From positions 1 to 64,000 of the forward strand of contig NZ_FQUU01000005.1 in the NCBI RefSeq assembly GCF_900129295.1: DNA of 64,000 bases, written 5' to 3'. This document shows, in pieces, positions 1 through 8,251 of the stretch (positions within the stretch are counted from its first letter, which is position 1; every line of letters begins with the position of its first letter). Both the position numbers and the translations under genes were made by a program. The notes below the pieces were generated by a model, which did no database searches, was not told the DNA's origin, and was given only the letters and a program-made list of their open reading frames with translations. The DNA comes from Flavisolibacter ginsengisoli DSM 18119 (lineage in GTDB: Bacteria > Bacteroidota > Bacteroidia > Chitinophagales > Chitinophagaceae).

Positions 1-795
1 CCAGCCTATAAGATAGCTTATGTGGCCAAGCCGATTGATGCCAGCCAGGAAACTGACAATAATGCTCAAAATGCAGCCAGCCTGTTTGCAGGTGACAGCC
101 GTGATGAAAAGTCTTTCAACCAGAATTGGGAAAAGAACCTGAAAGGAAAAGGCATCAATAAGCTGACAGCGGCTGACATCAAACCTTTGGATTTTGCCAT
201 CCAGGGTATCAACGGAACTTCAAGGAAGTTCATTAAGGATATTTTTGAAGCTGATAAAGGTGATGTAGTAGGACCTGAAAGAGTAGGTGATTCTTATGTA
301 GTGGCAATTGTTACCGACATATCAAAAGAAGGCGTATCCAGTGTAGCACATGCACGTCCTGCCATCGAACCATTACTGCGTAACAAGAAAAAGGCTGAAC
401 TGATCAAAAAGAACATAGGCCAGGTAACTACACTTGAAGCTGCATCAGCTAAAGTATCCCAACAGATTCAAACTGTGGATAGTGTACGTTTCAGTGGTGC
501 GAGCAATATGCTGGGTTATGAGCCCAAGGTACTGGGTGCCGCTTTCAATCCTGCCAACAAAGGAAAAGTAGCCAGTGAGCCAATAGCCGGCCAGGCTGGT
601 GTATATGTATTAAGAGTAGACAATACTACCACCATACCTGTAGAAACTGCAAGCATTGAAGATCAGCGTAAGATGATGGAGAATCAAACACGCCAGCGCA
701 TTATGAGCCAAATGCAATATGGTGGTGGCAATCCATTCATTGAGCCACTGAAGAAATCAATTAAAATAAAAGACAACAGGGCTAAGTTCTTCTAG
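1..795 (+). CDS. PpiD/SurA-type periplasmic peptidylprolyl isomerase, C-terminal part
   Basis: The reading frame is open from the first base, so the gene starts outside the window and only about 264 C-terminal residues are seen. The visible part has two stretches resembling parvulin (rotamase) repeats: one around 'FEADKGDVVGPERVGDSYVV', a second around 'LGAAFNPANKGKVASEPIAG' followed by 'GVYVLRV'. This arrangement is typical of the tail of the membrane-anchored foldase PpiD, called in Bacteroidota 'SurA N-terminal domain-containing protein'. Such proteins help fold outer-membrane and secreted proteins in the periplasm. The anchor and chaperone domain are off the window, so PpiD rather than SurA is inference from the C-terminal layout. 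A strong terminator follows directly. Confidence 0.75.
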   Translation, partial: PAYKIAYVAKPIDASQETDNNAQNAASLFAGDSRDEKSFNQNWEKNLKGKGINKLTAADIKPLDFAIQGINGTSRKFIKDIFEADKGDVVGPERVGDSYVVAIVTDISKEGVSSVAHARPAIEPLLRNKKKAELIKKNIGQVTTLEAASAKVSQQIQTVDSVRFSGASNMLGYEPKVLGAAFNPANKGKVASEPIAGQAGVYVLRVDNTTTIPVETASIEDQRKMMENQTRQRIMSQMQYGGGNPFIEPLKKSIKIKDNRAKFF

Positions 796-815
796 AATTG
801 TTCCTGCTTCATATT

Positions 816-847
816 AAAGCCGCCCGGATTTCGGGCGGCTTTTTTTA
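816..847 (+). terminator. Rho-independent terminator after the foldase gene
   Basis: An 8-bp GC-rich perfect stem (gccgcccg at 819-826 with cgggcggc at 832-839, 5-nt loop) is followed by a run of T. It lies 20 bases behind the stop codon of the upstream foldase gene. Confidence 0.93.
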
Positions 848-953
848 TGTGCATGGGCAATATATCATTTCACTTAACTGTAATATATTTTGCATGCTTT
901 ACTGGGGTGGATATGTTGGCGATAGCTTAACCCTAATTACCACCCGATAATTA

Positions 954-961
954 TAATTTTG
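954..961 (+). promoter_or_regulatory. Probable -7 element (TAATTTTG) of the DUF2480 gene
   Basis: TAATTTTG fits the Bacteroidota sigma-A -7 consensus TAnnTTTG and ends only 4 bases before the ATG at 966. No convincing TTG element is seen at the expected distance upstream, so the call rests on the -7 box and on its position behind a terminator. If used, the transcript would be nearly leaderless. Confidence 0.4.
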
Positions 962-965
962 TATT

Positions 966-1472
966 ATGAGTGAAGTGATCGTAAATAAGGTGGCTGAAAG
1001 CGGGATCATAACCCTGAACCTGGAAGACTATATTCCTAAGGAGGAAATGGCAAGCTTTGACCTGGCAGATCATTTATTTATGGGAATGATATTAAAGGAA
1101 AAAGATTTCAGGGAAGCATTGAAGAACTTTGACTGGACAATTTATGCCGGTAAAAATGTAAATGTTACCTGCACGGCAGATGCCATTATACCGCTTTGGG
1201 CTTATATGCTTGTAACCTCTTACCTGCAACCAGTGGCCAGGTATGTATATGCGGGTACTAAGGAAGAAATGTATAAGTACCTTTTTCTTCAAAACCTTGC
1301 GGCTATAGATCCGGCGCGTTTTGCAGATCAACGTGTGGTCATAAAGGGCTGTGGTGATGTAACGCTTGATAATTATACCTATACAGAAGTTACCCGGTTA
1401 TTAAGACCGGTAGTAAAAAGCCTGATGTATGGTGAGCCCTGCAGCACGGTGCCCATCTATAAAAAGAAATAA
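966..1472 (+). CDS. DUF2480 family protein
   Basis: A 168-residue protein matching the Bacteroidota DUF2480 family over its whole length. It has the N-terminal 'GIITLNLEDY', the central 'NVTCTADAIIPLWAYML' and the strongly conserved tail 'LRPVVKSLMYGEPCSTVPIY'. It has no signal peptide or membrane segment and is probably cytoplasmic. The function of the family is not established. A Cys near the C-terminus and the conserved 'VIKGCGD' segment are notable, but no catalytic role can be assigned. The next gene begins immediately at the base after its stop codon, so the two are co-transcribed. Confidence 0.88.
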   Translation: MSEVIVNKVAESGIITLNLEDYIPKEEMASFDLADHLFMGMILKEKDFREALKNFDWTIYAGKNVNVTCTADAIIPLWAYMLVTSYLQPVARYVYAGTKEEMYKYLFLQNLAAIDPARFADQRVVIKGCGDVTLDNYTYTEVTRLLRPVVKSLMYGEPCSTVPIYKKK

Positions 1473-2144
1473 ATGCGTACTGTCAGCCTTTTTATTTTTC
1501 CAGCCATATTCTTATTGCTTTCCTGCGGCAATAATGCTTCCACTGTTCCTGAAGAAACAGAAGATACCGTGGAAACTTCAGTAAGTATAAATGTTCGTTT
1601 ACAGGAACATTTCCCAAAGCTTTTTGCTTTTTACCAGCAACAGGACGCTTCTTTTCCCAAAGCAGGATTTGAAGGCGGCGAACTGGAAAGAAAAGATTCC
1701 CTTATTTCCACACCTATCGATACAGCACAATTACGTCCATTCCACTCCTATCTCGTGTTCAATGATGACAGTACAAAAGCTATAGATTTTGTAAGTTATA
1801 ATTATGTATTGGTGAATAAGAACGGCCAAACCAAACTGGAGCAAGGAGGCCCCGATGCCGAGGTAGCCTTATTAGACTTTAAGAACAATTCCCGTAAGCG
1901 CATATTGTTTTTGGGCTCTTCCGCAACCATTCTGAATTCAGACTGGGATGGTAATGAAGTGCTGATAGCCGGTGCTGAAGACCTGGGGGAAGAGAAGGTG
2001 AAACCTACATTCTGGATATATGATACAGGAACAGGAACAATGGAGATATATAATTATAATGCTCCTTTGAAAGCCGATATCAAAAATTATACAGAGCAAC
2101 TATTGAACATAAAGACTGTTGCTAAAACCAGCCCCTCTTTCTAA
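1473..2144 (+). CDS. Hypothetical lipoprotein
   Basis: A 223-residue protein with a lipoprotein signal: a short basic start, a hydrophobic stretch and the lipobox-like 'LLLSCGN' with Cys at about residue 18. After a Glu/Thr-rich linker follows a soluble domain of about 180 residues without recognisable motifs. The start codon abuts the stop of the DUF2480 gene with no gap, which suggests translational coupling. It is probably an outer-membrane or periplasmic lipoprotein of unknown role. The 3' end overlaps the convergent corA gene by 23 bases. Confidence 0.75.
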   Translation: MRTVSLFIFPAIFLLLSCGNNASTVPEETEDTVETSVSINVRLQEHFPKLFAFYQQQDASFPKAGFEGGELERKDSLISTPIDTAQLRPFHSYLVFNDDSTKAIDFVSYNYVLVNKNGQTKLEQGGPDAEVALLDFKNNSRKRILFLGSSATILNSDWDGNEVLIAGAEDLGEEKVKPTFWIYDTGTGTMEIYNYNAPLKADIKNYTEQLLNIKTVAKTSPSF

Positions 2145-3222
2145 ATGCCCGCACCATCCATAAAGGAATGAGCAACATAGCGGAAACTGAAATCATAAAG
2201 CCCCATTTGTTATGCAGCATTGGGATGGTTTCAAAGTTCATCCCAAAGATGCCGCCAATAACAGTGGCAGGAGCCAGCAAGCAGGTAACTACTGCCATCA
2301 CTTTCATCACCTCGTTCATCTTAAGGTTTACGTTGTTGATATACAGGTCCTGCATGCTGATCATGACATCACGGTAGTTCTCACTTAAATCGTAGGCCTG
2401 GATGATATGGTCATATACATCCTTATAATATTTGGTTGTTCTTTCATCCAATAATGGGTTCTCACTGCGAATAATACCACTGACAAGGTCCCGGACAGGA
2501 GCAATATTTCTCTTGAGGACAATGAGTTCCTTTCTTAGCATATTGATCCTGGCCAAAGAGCGTTTATTACTATTTCGAATAATTTCTTCTTCAAGTATTT
2601 CAATGCTATCACCCAGCTTTTCCATCACAAAAAAGTAGCTGTCCACAATAAGATCCAGCATTGAATAGCATAGGTAATCAGCACCTCTCATGCGCAACTT
2701 GCTATTGGGCACTTTTAATTTCTCCCGGATAGGATTGAATACATCTCTTTTTGGATCTTCCTGGAAAGTAATGACAAAATCTTTTCCAAGCACGATGCTT
2801 ACCTGTTCATGTTCCACTGTTTGCGTATCCTCGTTATAATACAGCATGTTCAGAAGGCAGTATAAAATGTTTTCCATTTCATCCATCTTCGGCCGCTGGT
2901 TTACGCTAACAATATCTTCAATGATCAAAGGATGTATACCATAATGTTCTCCAATCAATTCTATGTCTTTTCGGCGAATGCCATCAATATTGATCCAGCT
3001 GACATGCTTATTTTCTTTATAGGCAAAGCTTTGCTCTACATTATGCAGTGTGCATTCATCCAGTGAATTCTCATCGTAATCATAAACACGTACAAAGACC
3101 TGCTCTGCATCTTTCCTGCTGACATTAGTTATGGGATTGCTGTTTAATATCTCCCTGGTACGGTGTGTGCCCAGGAGCGTGGTAGGGATAAAATATCGGA
3201 AGTACTTCTCAGCCTTCATCAT
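2122..3222 (-). CDS. corA: CorA family magnesium/cobalt transport protein
   Basis: A 366-residue protein of normal CorA length. It has a long cytoplasmic N-terminal domain (about residues 1-290), then two C-terminal membrane helices. The pore signature GMN is present in 'GGIFGMNFETIP' after the first helix, followed by the second helix and a basic tail 'FRKRGWF'. CorA forms a homopentameric inner-membrane channel for Mg2+ uptake. Start: two ATG codons stand in tandem (ATGATG) and the first is used here. The 3' end overlaps the convergent lipoprotein gene. Confidence 0.92.
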   Translation of the reverse strand: MMKAEKYFRYFIPTTLLGTHRTREILNSNPITNVSRKDAEQVFVRVYDYDENSLDECTLHNVEQSFAYKENKHVSWINIDGIRRKDIELIGEHYGIHPLIIEDIVSVNQRPKMDEMENILYCLLNMLYYNEDTQTVEHEQVSIVLGKDFVITFQEDPKRDVFNPIREKLKVPNSKLRMRGADYLCYSMLDLIVDSYFFVMEKLGDSIEILEEEIIRNSNKRSLARINMLRKELIVLKRNIAPVRDLVSGIIRSENPLLDERTTKYYKDVYDHIIQAYDLSENYRDVMISMQDLYINNVNLKMNEVMKVMAVVTCLLAPATVIGGIFGMNFETIPMLHNKWGFMISVSAMLLIPLWMVRAFRKRGWF

Positions 3223-3280
3223 GCTGTTTCTTTAAGGAAAGATAGCTAAAGGCGAATAATTGTGTATTCATTTGTGTACA

Positions 3281-3309
3281 GAAAAGAAAAGGGCGCCAGG
3301 GAAAGCGCC
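3281..3309 (-). terminator. Probable terminator downstream of kdnB
   Basis: On the minus strand a GGCGC/GCGCC stem with an 8-nt loop (3292-3309) is followed by a T-rich run (complement of gaaaagaaaa). The stem is short, but the position 46 bases behind the kdnB stop is right. It lies between kdnB and corA, which have the same orientation. Confidence 0.6.
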
Positions 3310-3354
3310 ATTATAATAAATATGATTTTTTAGAGAAAGTGGCAAAGGCCCTGT

Positions 3355-4428
3355 TCACAGTTTGCCATAGAGCTCGCGTAATTTTTCTCTTGTCATGATT
3401 TTCTCCCAGTCCTGGCCTAATGCATTTTCCCATAATGGCTTCATGCCTAAGGCTACGTTGATCATGGTATCGAATTGCTCTTCAGAAAGTCCTTTGCAGA
3501 TGCCCTGTGGTATATCAATACCGTTCTTCTCCACCATCCTTTTAAATTCCGCCACTCCTTCCGGGTAATATTCTTCAATATGGTTCATGACAATGCAATT
3601 ACCAATTCCATGTTTTGTTCCCAGCAGGTAACTCAGACCATAGCTGACAGCATGTGCCACGCCCACCTGGGAATATGCGATGCTCATGCCACCTGCATAA
3701 GAAGCCATCATCAACATATCATCACATTCATCATCCCAGCTTTCTTTTTCAAGGAATACTTTTCGGCAAAGCTCCAGCGCTTTTTCGCCATATGCCTTAC
3801 TAAACTCATTGAGGTAGGTGCCTGTAAGACTTTCAATGCAATGTATGTAACAATCCATACCAGTATAAAACCGCTGGTTGACAGGCGCATTCCTGGTTAA
3901 TTCCGGATCGAGCACTATCTGGTTGAATGGTGTAAAGTCGGAATTCATTCCCAGTTTTCTTGTAGGGCCGGTAAGTACTGTTGTGCGGCTTACTTCAGCA
4001 CCCGTACCGCTTAAAGTGGGGATGCCTGCTTTATAGATACCGGGATGCTTAACAAGGTCCCAACCCTGGTAATCTGCTGAAGAGCCGGGATTGTTCATCA
4101 TTAAAGACACGGCTTTGGCAAGGTCCATGGTAGAGCCACCACCTATACCAACGATGCCACTGACCATTCCAAATTCATCTTTCAACTGGTCGGCTATGGA
4201 ATCTACATAGGTGGTTTTGGGCTCGTAGGTGACGTCTGCAAAAATGATCTTGTCATTACCCCTCACCGGAACACGATTCACCAGATCCTTACCTTGAAAA
4301 TAATGATCTACCAGGAACACTATAGGTGCATCATTATTCCGTTGTGGTTGAAGTATTTCGTCTAACTGGTTGAAACTACCACGGCCATAGACCACGTAAT
4401 CCACCATTTTAAAGTTTCTGAATTTCAT
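3355..4428 (-). CDS. kdnB: Iron-containing alcohol dehydrogenase family, probable 3-deoxy-alpha-D-manno-octulosonate 8-oxidase
   Basis: A 357-residue metal-dependent alcohol dehydrogenase-fold enzyme. It carries the NAD-binding 'GIGGGSTMDLAKAVSLM', the 'GIPTLSGTGAE' segment and the metal-ligand region 'FYTGMDCYIHCIESLTGTY' plus 'HAVSYGLSYLLGTKHGIGNC'. It resembles from memory the Shewanella KdnB sequence through most of its length. KdnB oxidises C8 of Kdo, the first step to the amino sugar Kdo8N used in lipopolysaccharide core; a PLP transaminase (KdnA) does the second step. kdnA is not in this window, but kdsB, which activates Kdo or Kdo8N with CTP, lies 1.6 kb away. If KdnB is wrong, a generic iron-containing alcohol dehydrogenase is the alternative. 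Confidence 0.82.
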   Translation of the reverse strand: MKFRNFKMVDYVVYGRGSFNQLDEILQPQRNNDAPIVFLVDHYFQGKDLVNRVPVRGNDKIIFADVTYEPKTTYVDSIADQLKDEFGMVSGIVGIGGGSTMDLAKAVSLMMNNPGSSADYQGWDLVKHPGIYKAGIPTLSGTGAEVSRTTVLTGPTRKLGMNSDFTPFNQIVLDPELTRNAPVNQRFYTGMDCYIHCIESLTGTYLNEFSKAYGEKALELCRKVFLEKESWDDECDDMLMMASYAGGMSIAYSQVGVAHAVSYGLSYLLGTKHGIGNCIVMNHIEEYYPEGVAEFKRMVEKNGIDIPQGICKGLSEEQFDTMINVALGMKPLWENALGQDWEKIMTREKLRELYGKL

Positions 4429-4527
4429 AGCCTAAATTTCTAATTCGGGCAAATGTCGAAAACTATTACCATACTTGTTTTGACTTTAAAGAAAATTTGA
4501 ACATCTTGGCCGATCAACCAACTAACT

Positions 4528-5961
4528 ATGCCTCATTTTAGCAAAACACTGTTATTTCCTGGAAGAAGCTCAGCAGAGTTATTATCAATAGCCTATGGAA
4601 CCTTCCAGGAGCTTTCATGGAAACTTAAGATTGCCGGTAATGACCAGATAGTTGGATATACAAATAGCAAATGGAAAAACAAGGGTGAAGAGATAATTGT
4701 AATAACAGAAAATGAAAAAGTTATTATGATGAGCAAAATGGTCAACGGCGAGGTACTTGATATCCTACAAAAAAACAGGAGAAATATTACACGGTTCCAA
4801 CAAGCATTTGAAAATTTGGTGCAGCATGAAGATGTTCTGCAGTTAGAAAATTGGACCGGTGAATTGTCCACATTGCAACAAGAAACATTCCTGTTGGCAG
4901 AACAGGAAAAGGAAGAGCGGATGGAAGTGGAAAGAATCATGAAGTTATCATCAGGTTCCCGTTCAGTGACCTACTTTCTTATTGGAACAAATGCCCTGAT
5001 TTTTTTACTTATGTGGATTACTGGTGCCGGTATATGGGAGCCCGGCACTGACGTACTTATAAAATGGGGTGCTAACTATAAACCAATGACCACAGGGGGT
5101 GAATGGTGGAGATTGTTTACGTGCATATTTGTGCATATTGGAATTGTACATCTGTTACTCAATATGTATGCTCTATTAATGATTGGAAATTACCTGGAGC
5201 CGATGCTTGGACGTTTACGTTTTACCGTTGCCTATGTTTGTACTGGTATCATTGCCAGCATAACAAGTTTGTGGTGGCACCAGGATCCTATAGTAAGTGC
5301 CGGAGCATCGGGAGCTATTTTTGGATTATATGGTTTATTCCTGGCCTTATTAACCACTAACCTGATCCCTCACTCTGCCAGGAAGGCTTTGCTTCAAAGT
5401 ATTGGAATTTTTGTACTTTATAATATTACTTATGGGCTTCGTTCACAAACCGTAGATAACTCTGCTCACATTGGCGGACTGCTTAGCGGATTGGCTATAG
5501 GCTATTTATACTTTTTTACAATAAAAACAGAGGCCAGGTTAAAAACCAATGCAACCCTTGTTGCTATTATATCAATAACTGTGATTTTTGGTAGTTTATA
5601 CATCATGAATTCAAATGACGATTCATGGGTTTACCAACAGCATGTTGAAAAAATAGTTGGCATTGAAGCGGAAGCATTGAAGCCCTTGCAGAACATTAAA
5701 GACCCTATGCTGTTGAAGGAGGTAGCCACGGTAACACAACCTAAATGGCAGGAGGCAAAACATTTATTGGAGGAAACTTCGATGTATAAACTTAATGGCC
5801 AGCTTGTGAATCATAGGAAAATGCTTGAACAATATTTGGATCTTCGAATTAAGCAAACAGACCTGATAATTATTGCACTTCAAGGCCATGAAAATGTTGA
5901 TAGTGAATTAAACAGGTATACTGAAAACATCAATGTATTACTTGAACGGATGCAAAAGTAA
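4528..5961 (+). CDS. Rhomboid family intramembrane serine protease with extra N- and C-terminal domains
   Basis: A 477-residue membrane protease. Residues about 1-140 form a soluble N-terminal domain ending in a Glu-rich, probably coiled stretch. The six-helix rhomboid core follows at about 145-345. The catalytic Ser261 is in 'GASGAIFG', the catalytic His314 in 'SAHIGG', and the conserved His203, His208 and Asn212 lie in the second helix. About 120 residues after the core form a second soluble domain. Rhomboids cleave substrates within the membrane. The added domains are longer than in GlpG and their function is unknown. The gene runs against its neighbours kdnB and kdsB, so it is transcribed separately. 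Confidence 0.9.
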   Translation: MPHFSKTLLFPGRSSAELLSIAYGTFQELSWKLKIAGNDQIVGYTNSKWKNKGEEIIVITENEKVIMMSKMVNGEVLDILQKNRRNITRFQQAFENLVQHEDVLQLENWTGELSTLQQETFLLAEQEKEERMEVERIMKLSSGSRSVTYFLIGTNALIFLLMWITGAGIWEPGTDVLIKWGANYKPMTTGGEWWRLFTCIFVHIGIVHLLLNMYALLMIGNYLEPMLGRLRFTVAYVCTGIIASITSLWWHQDPIVSAGASGAIFGLYGLFLALLTTNLIPHSARKALLQSIGIFVLYNITYGLRSQTVDNSAHIGGLLSGLAIGYLYFFTIKTEARLKTNATLVAIISITVIFGSLYIMNSNDDSWVYQQHVEKIVGIEAEALKPLQNIKDPMLLKEVATVTQPKWQEAKHLLEETSMYKLNGQLVNHRKMLEQYLDLRIKQTDLIIIALQGHENVDSELNRYTENINVLLERMQK

Positions 5962-6055
5962 GGGATGCTGATTTGTAAGGTTTTGAATGAATAAGGGGTT
6001 CTGATAATACCCGGCAGAACAATATTTCCTGGTTTGCAATGTTTGGCGTAAAAAA

Positions 6056-6772
6056 TTACAATAGCTGCGCTGCTCTTTCCAGGTCTTCAGGTGTGTCTAT
6101 CTCCACTCCCATAAAGCCTGTTTCTACCATTCGGATGGGTACTCCATTCTCCAGGTAGCGCAGGCATTCGATCTTTTCAGCATTTTCAAGGGGAGATACA
6201 GGCCATGAAGTGAAGTCAAGCAAGGATTGCTTGCGAAAAGCGTATACGCCAATATGTTCGTAGTAAACAATAGGAATGTTCTTATTTCTTGGATAAGGAA
6301 TAATGCTGCGGCTAAAGAAAAGTGCGTTGCTGTTCTTATCCACGCATACTTTCACATAATTAGGATCCGCTATCAAAGACTCGTCTTCCAGTATCTGCAT
6401 TAAAGAACCTACCTGTACAGAAGGATCAAGAAATTGTTGTAGTAATTTTTCAAGGTGTTCCTTTTTCACAAAGGGGGTATCTCCCTGCACATTTACAATG
6501 ACATCCACATCAAGTGATGCTGCGGCTTCGGCAATGCGGTCGCTTCCACTTTCGTGCTCTCTTTGACTCATCAGGGCTTTACCACCATTACCCGTTATCT
6601 CCTTATAAATAACATCGCTATCGGTAACCACTACTACTTCGTCAAACAACCCGGTTGCCATTGTAGCATCATAAGTATGCCTGATCACAGACTTGCCTTT
6701 TAATGTGGCCATGAGTTTTCCATTGAACCGGGTGGCCCCGTAACGTGCCGGGATCATTGCAATTATTTTCAT
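6056..6772 (-). CDS. kdsB: 3-deoxy-manno-octulosonate cytidylyltransferase
   Basis: A 238-residue CMP-Kdo synthetase of standard length. It has the nucleotide-binding start 'MIPARYGATRFNGKLMATLKG', the 'VVVVTDSDVI' strand, 'NVQGDTPFV' and the C-terminal 'GVEIDTPEDLERAAQLL', all typical of KdsB. It activates Kdo (or Kdo8N if KdnAB act) with CTP in the cytoplasm for transfer to lipid A. It is the last of a minus-strand run (DUF2007 protein, hydroxylase, kdsB) with gaps near 65 bases, so a shared transcript is possible. Confidence 0.95.
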   Translation of the reverse strand: MKIIAMIPARYGATRFNGKLMATLKGKSVIRHTYDATMATGLFDEVVVVTDSDVIYKEITGNGGKALMSQREHESGSDRIAEAAASLDVDVIVNVQGDTPFVKKEHLEKLLQQFLDPSVQVGSLMQILEDESLIADPNYVKVCVDKNSNALFFSRSIIPYPRNKNIPIVYYEHIGVYAFRKQSLLDFTSWPVSPLENAEKIECLRYLENGVPIRMVETGFMGVEIDTPEDLERAAQLL

Positions 6773-6836
6773 ACCTGTAGTGTTAATAAAGCAGGGTGCA
6801 ATTTAGGCGAGTCTGCGAGAATCAGAAACAATAAGA

Positions 6837-7664
6837 TCAAGGGCGCATTTCCTGGAAAGGCTTTTTGAGCAGCATGCCAAGGTTCTCATCCTGTTCATTG
6901 GCATAATAAGCGTCAAGGCCATAACGGATTTGTGCAGCATCCAGTTTTTTGTAGGTACCCAACAGGCGATCCCACACAGAAAACACTGCACCATAATTAC
7001 TATCTGTGTATGGCTGTTGCCAGTGATGGTGCACCTTATGCATGGCGGGAGAGACAAAAAGGTAACTCAACGAAGCATCCAGCCACCTTGGAAGATGGAT
7101 ATTGGCATGTGTGAATTGGGTTGATAAAACCAATACTGTCTGGTAGATCATTACTGCATACATGGGCGCTCCTGTAATAGCTATAGCTGCCAGGAAAAAT
7201 ACTCCCCTGAGAACGCTTTCGATGGGATGGTGCCGCAAGCCTGTGGTGACATCTACATTATTATCTGAATGATGCACCACATGGAACTTCCATAATGGGT
7301 ATATTTTATGTTGAACCCAGTGAACCAGCCAGCCACCAAAGAAGTCAAGAACAAAAAAGGAAATAACGATTGTCCATAATTTAGAAGCATGGAGCCAATA
7401 AACCAATCCAAGCCCATTGGCTTTACTCATATCTGAAAGAAGGACAATGACCAGGGCAAACGCTGTATGTATAACCAGGTGAACAACGGTGAAGGTGAGG
7501 TTTACGGAAGCGTGGCGCCATTTTGTTTTTTTATATTGAAGTGACAAGAAAGGTATAGCACCTTCCAGCAGCCATAAAAGCAACATGCCACCCACCAGGA
7601 AAACCATTCTTTGGGCAGGGTGTTTTTCCAGCTCCTGGAAATAATCAATCATGTTTTGCCACAT
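6837..7664 (-). CDS. Sterol desaturase / fatty acid hydroxylase family membrane protein
   Basis: A 275-residue integral membrane di-iron enzyme. Hydrophobic helices occupy the N-terminal half. The histidine clusters of the family are visible: 'HWVQHKIYPLW', 'HVVHHSDNN', 'HHPIES' and the later 'HKVHHHW'. These bind two irons and activate O2 for hydroxylation or desaturation of a lipid. The substrate cannot be read from sequence; hydroxylation of fatty acids or carotenoids is known in the family. A lipid A or ornithine-lipid acyl chain would fit the kdsB neighbourhood, but that is inference. Confidence 0.88.
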   Translation of the reverse strand: MWQNMIDYFQELEKHPAQRMVFLVGGMLLLWLLEGAIPFLSLQYKKTKWRHASVNLTFTVVHLVIHTAFALVIVLLSDMSKANGLGLVYWLHASKLWTIVISFFVLDFFGGWLVHWVQHKIYPLWKFHVVHHSDNNVDVTTGLRHHPIESVLRGVFFLAAIAITGAPMYAVMIYQTVLVLSTQFTHANIHLPRWLDASLSYLFVSPAMHKVHHHWQQPYTDSNYGAVFSVWDRLLGTYKKLDAAQIRYGLDAYYANEQDENLGMLLKKPFQEMRP

Positions 7665-7730
7665 AACTTAAAGTTAATAAGAACAGGCCGCTTTGCCTAT
7701 GCGAAAAAGAGTTGATTATTAAAGGCAGGG

Positions 7731-8129
7731 TTAGGGTAACTCCTTAAAGTCATAGCCACAGTCTTCGCATTGATAGACTTTTTTAACTTCCATGGAATGT
7801 CCGTTCAATATCATACTGATGATAGCAGAAAGCCTGCATTTATGTTGGCGGGTGATGCTTACTACTTTTAATTTGTGGGCTTTGCATACCGGGCAGGGAA
7901 TAGATTTCAAATAATCAAGTTCAGCTTGCTCCATCATATCCCAGGCTCTTTCTGCCTGGCTGTGATAGACCATTAATTTAATACCGCCCAGTGCAGGGGT
8001 TAAAAGCGGGTCAACGGTTAAAATGTGTTCATCTTTGAGATGGCAATTGATATCCCTGTGCTGAAGCATATTCAACACTATACGGGCTTCCATGTAATTG
8101 TCAAATGAGCGAAGTTCTACATAATCCAT
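7731..8129 (-). CDS. DUF2007 domain protein with C-terminal zinc ribbon
   Basis: A 132-residue soluble protein. Residues 1-75 fit the DUF2007 (putative signal-transducing) fold: 'LRSFDNYMEARIVLNMLQ', then 'GIKLMVYHSQAERAWDMM'. The C-terminal part holds CPVC (about 79-82) and CEDC (about 122-125), a probable zinc ribbon. No enzymatic residues are seen. It is the first gene of the minus-strand run leading to the hydroxylase and kdsB. Its role is unknown. Confidence 0.75.
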   Translation of the reverse strand: MDYVELRSFDNYMEARIVLNMLQHRDINCHLKDEHILTVDPLLTPALGGIKLMVYHSQAERAWDMMEQAELDYLKSIPCPVCKAHKLKVVSITRQHKCRLSAIISMILNGHSMEVKKVYQCEDCGYDFKELP

Positions 8130-8175
8130 ACCTCTGATTTACAGGGCCGGAGGGTTGTTAGTAGTAGCAAATAAA

Positions 8176-8199
8176 TTGCCGGGCTTGTGGGCCCGGCAA
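8176..8199 (-). terminator. Hairpin downstream of dnaN, probable terminator
   Basis: A perfect 9-bp stem (ttgccgggc at 8176-8184, gcccggcaa at 8191-8199) with a 6-nt loop lies 53 bases beyond the dnaN stop. On the minus strand it is followed by a weak T-rich tract (ATTTATTT). It separates dnaN from the DUF2007 gene. Confidence 0.65.
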
Positions 8200-8251
8200 A
8201 CTATTAGTTAAAAATACTCTTAATTATAATAATGGACCCGGGTCCCATGCC

